From positions 28,841 to 92,840 of the forward strand of contig CADARP010000015.1 of assembly GCA_902790325.1 (NCBI GenBank): 64,000 nt of DNA, read 5' to 3'. Source of the stretch: Oscillospiraceae bacterium. Lineage in GTDB: Bacteria > Bacillota > Clostridia > Oscillospirales > Acutalibacteraceae. The translations under genes and the position numbers were made by a program. A model generated the notes under the pieces. It saw only the letters and a list, made by a program, of their open reading frames with translations, was not told where the DNA came from and made no database searches. Positions within the stretch are counted from its first letter, which is position 1. Each line of letters begins with the position of its first letter. Shown piece by piece: positions 63,767 to 64,000 of this stretch.

Positions 63767-64000
63767 AGGTTCATCACGGAATTTTGTGGGATGGTCAGAC
63801 GCAAGTTAAGGTGGTGTCATCGCGAGGAGCGAAGCGCCGTCCGCGGAGAACGGCATCGGAAAACACAGGCGGTACGCCGGAAAAGACAACGGACGGATAC
63901 AGCGGGACGATGTGGGCATCGTCCCCTACGAATCGGAATTTGTCGGGGTGGCATTCAGCAAAACTGCGAGCTAAAGGCTTCCCCTGGGGGAAGCTGTCAC
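63767..64000. repeat. Mosaic of dispersed repeats at the right window edge
   Basis: The segment starts with a 15-mer (63767-63781) identical to 8707-8721 and ends with a 27-mer (63974-64000) that matches 8756-8782 at 26 of 27 positions. In between are a word GCGAGGAGCGAAGCG (about 63819-63833) and GGGACGATGTGGGCATCGTCCC (about 63908-63929), an inverted repeat GGGACGATG/CATCGTCCC. These are of the type of short repeats dispersed in gut Clostridia. No ORF. The element runs past the window edge. Confidence 0.6.

Overview
This window looks like the chromosome of a GC-rich, anaerobic, spore-forming member of the Clostridia, most like the gut Oscillospiraceae/Ruminococcaceae. The evidence is spoIIE and yunB (sporulation), a CIRCE-controlled groESL operon, a tungsten-type aldehyde ferredoxin oxidoreductase, a rubrerythrin, clear sigma-A promoters and intrinsic terminators, and cohesin- and dockerin-like surface proteins. 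I see no phage, insertion sequence or CRISPR array; the tiling of genes is dense and ordinary. All names are from reading the translations, not from database searches.

Layout. 1-544: start of a GH3-type acyl-adenylate synthetase (cut by the window edge). 697-6429: a 1910-residue secreted protein made of InlB-type repeats, an internal cohesin-like module and a C-terminal type I dockerin. It is divergent from a MarR regulator (6795), which is followed by a 47-codon orphan ORF. 7586-15799: metabolic genes on the minus strand (fructokinase-like sugar kinase, fucO-type dehydrogenase, flavoproteins, a membrane-anchored parvulin foldase). 14825-21274: a tightly overlapping minus-strand operon (O-antigen-ligase-like protein, YgiQ radical SAM protein, EamA transporter, FAD oxidoreductase, pseudouridine synthase). 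21648-23757: groES-groEL with CIRCE.

23769-33426 is a tungsten/molybdenum cofactor island. A minus-strand operon (mogA, a ThiF/MoeB-like E1, aor, a MoaD-like carrier, a polyferredoxin) and a plus-strand operon (moeA, moeA fused to a substrate-binding domain, moaC, moaA, a MOSC protein) point away from each other, with a small secreted protein between them. The mogA promoter carries a perfect 15-bp palindrome inside its spacer. 33441-38527 holds two consecutive ECF sigma/anti-sigma modules and a lipoprotein; the first has an ECF-type promoter of its own.

38553-45370 (minus): a secreted neutral-ceramidase-like protein, malQ, a large membrane protein that looks like a catalytically degenerate P-type ATPase, and rlmB. 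45578-47851: spoIIE. 48055-53148: an operon of a xylulokinase-like kinase, a cohesin-like membrane-anchored protein, a fucose/arabinose-isomerase-like enzyme and a second, paralogous cohesin-like anchored protein. 53171-59960: a SpoIID-like protein whose motif order appears permuted, tRNA-Val, and a minus-strand operon of GH78 rhamnosidase, an SPFH/zinc-ribbon protein, CorA and a family I.5-like lipase. 60004-63606: a MIF-like tautomerase, yunB, ligA and rubrerythrin. The last 240 bases are a mosaic of dispersed repeats that also occur near 8.7 kb.

The most interesting theme is the combination, within 53 kb, of a canonical dockerin on a giant repeat protein and three cohesin-like modules, two of them on small membrane-anchored proteins interleaved with sugar enzymes. 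This could be a small cell-surface docking system. Second-tier leads are the pseudo-P-type ATPase, the permuted SpoIID domain, the operator-like palindrome in the tungsten operon and the 47-residue orphan peptide.
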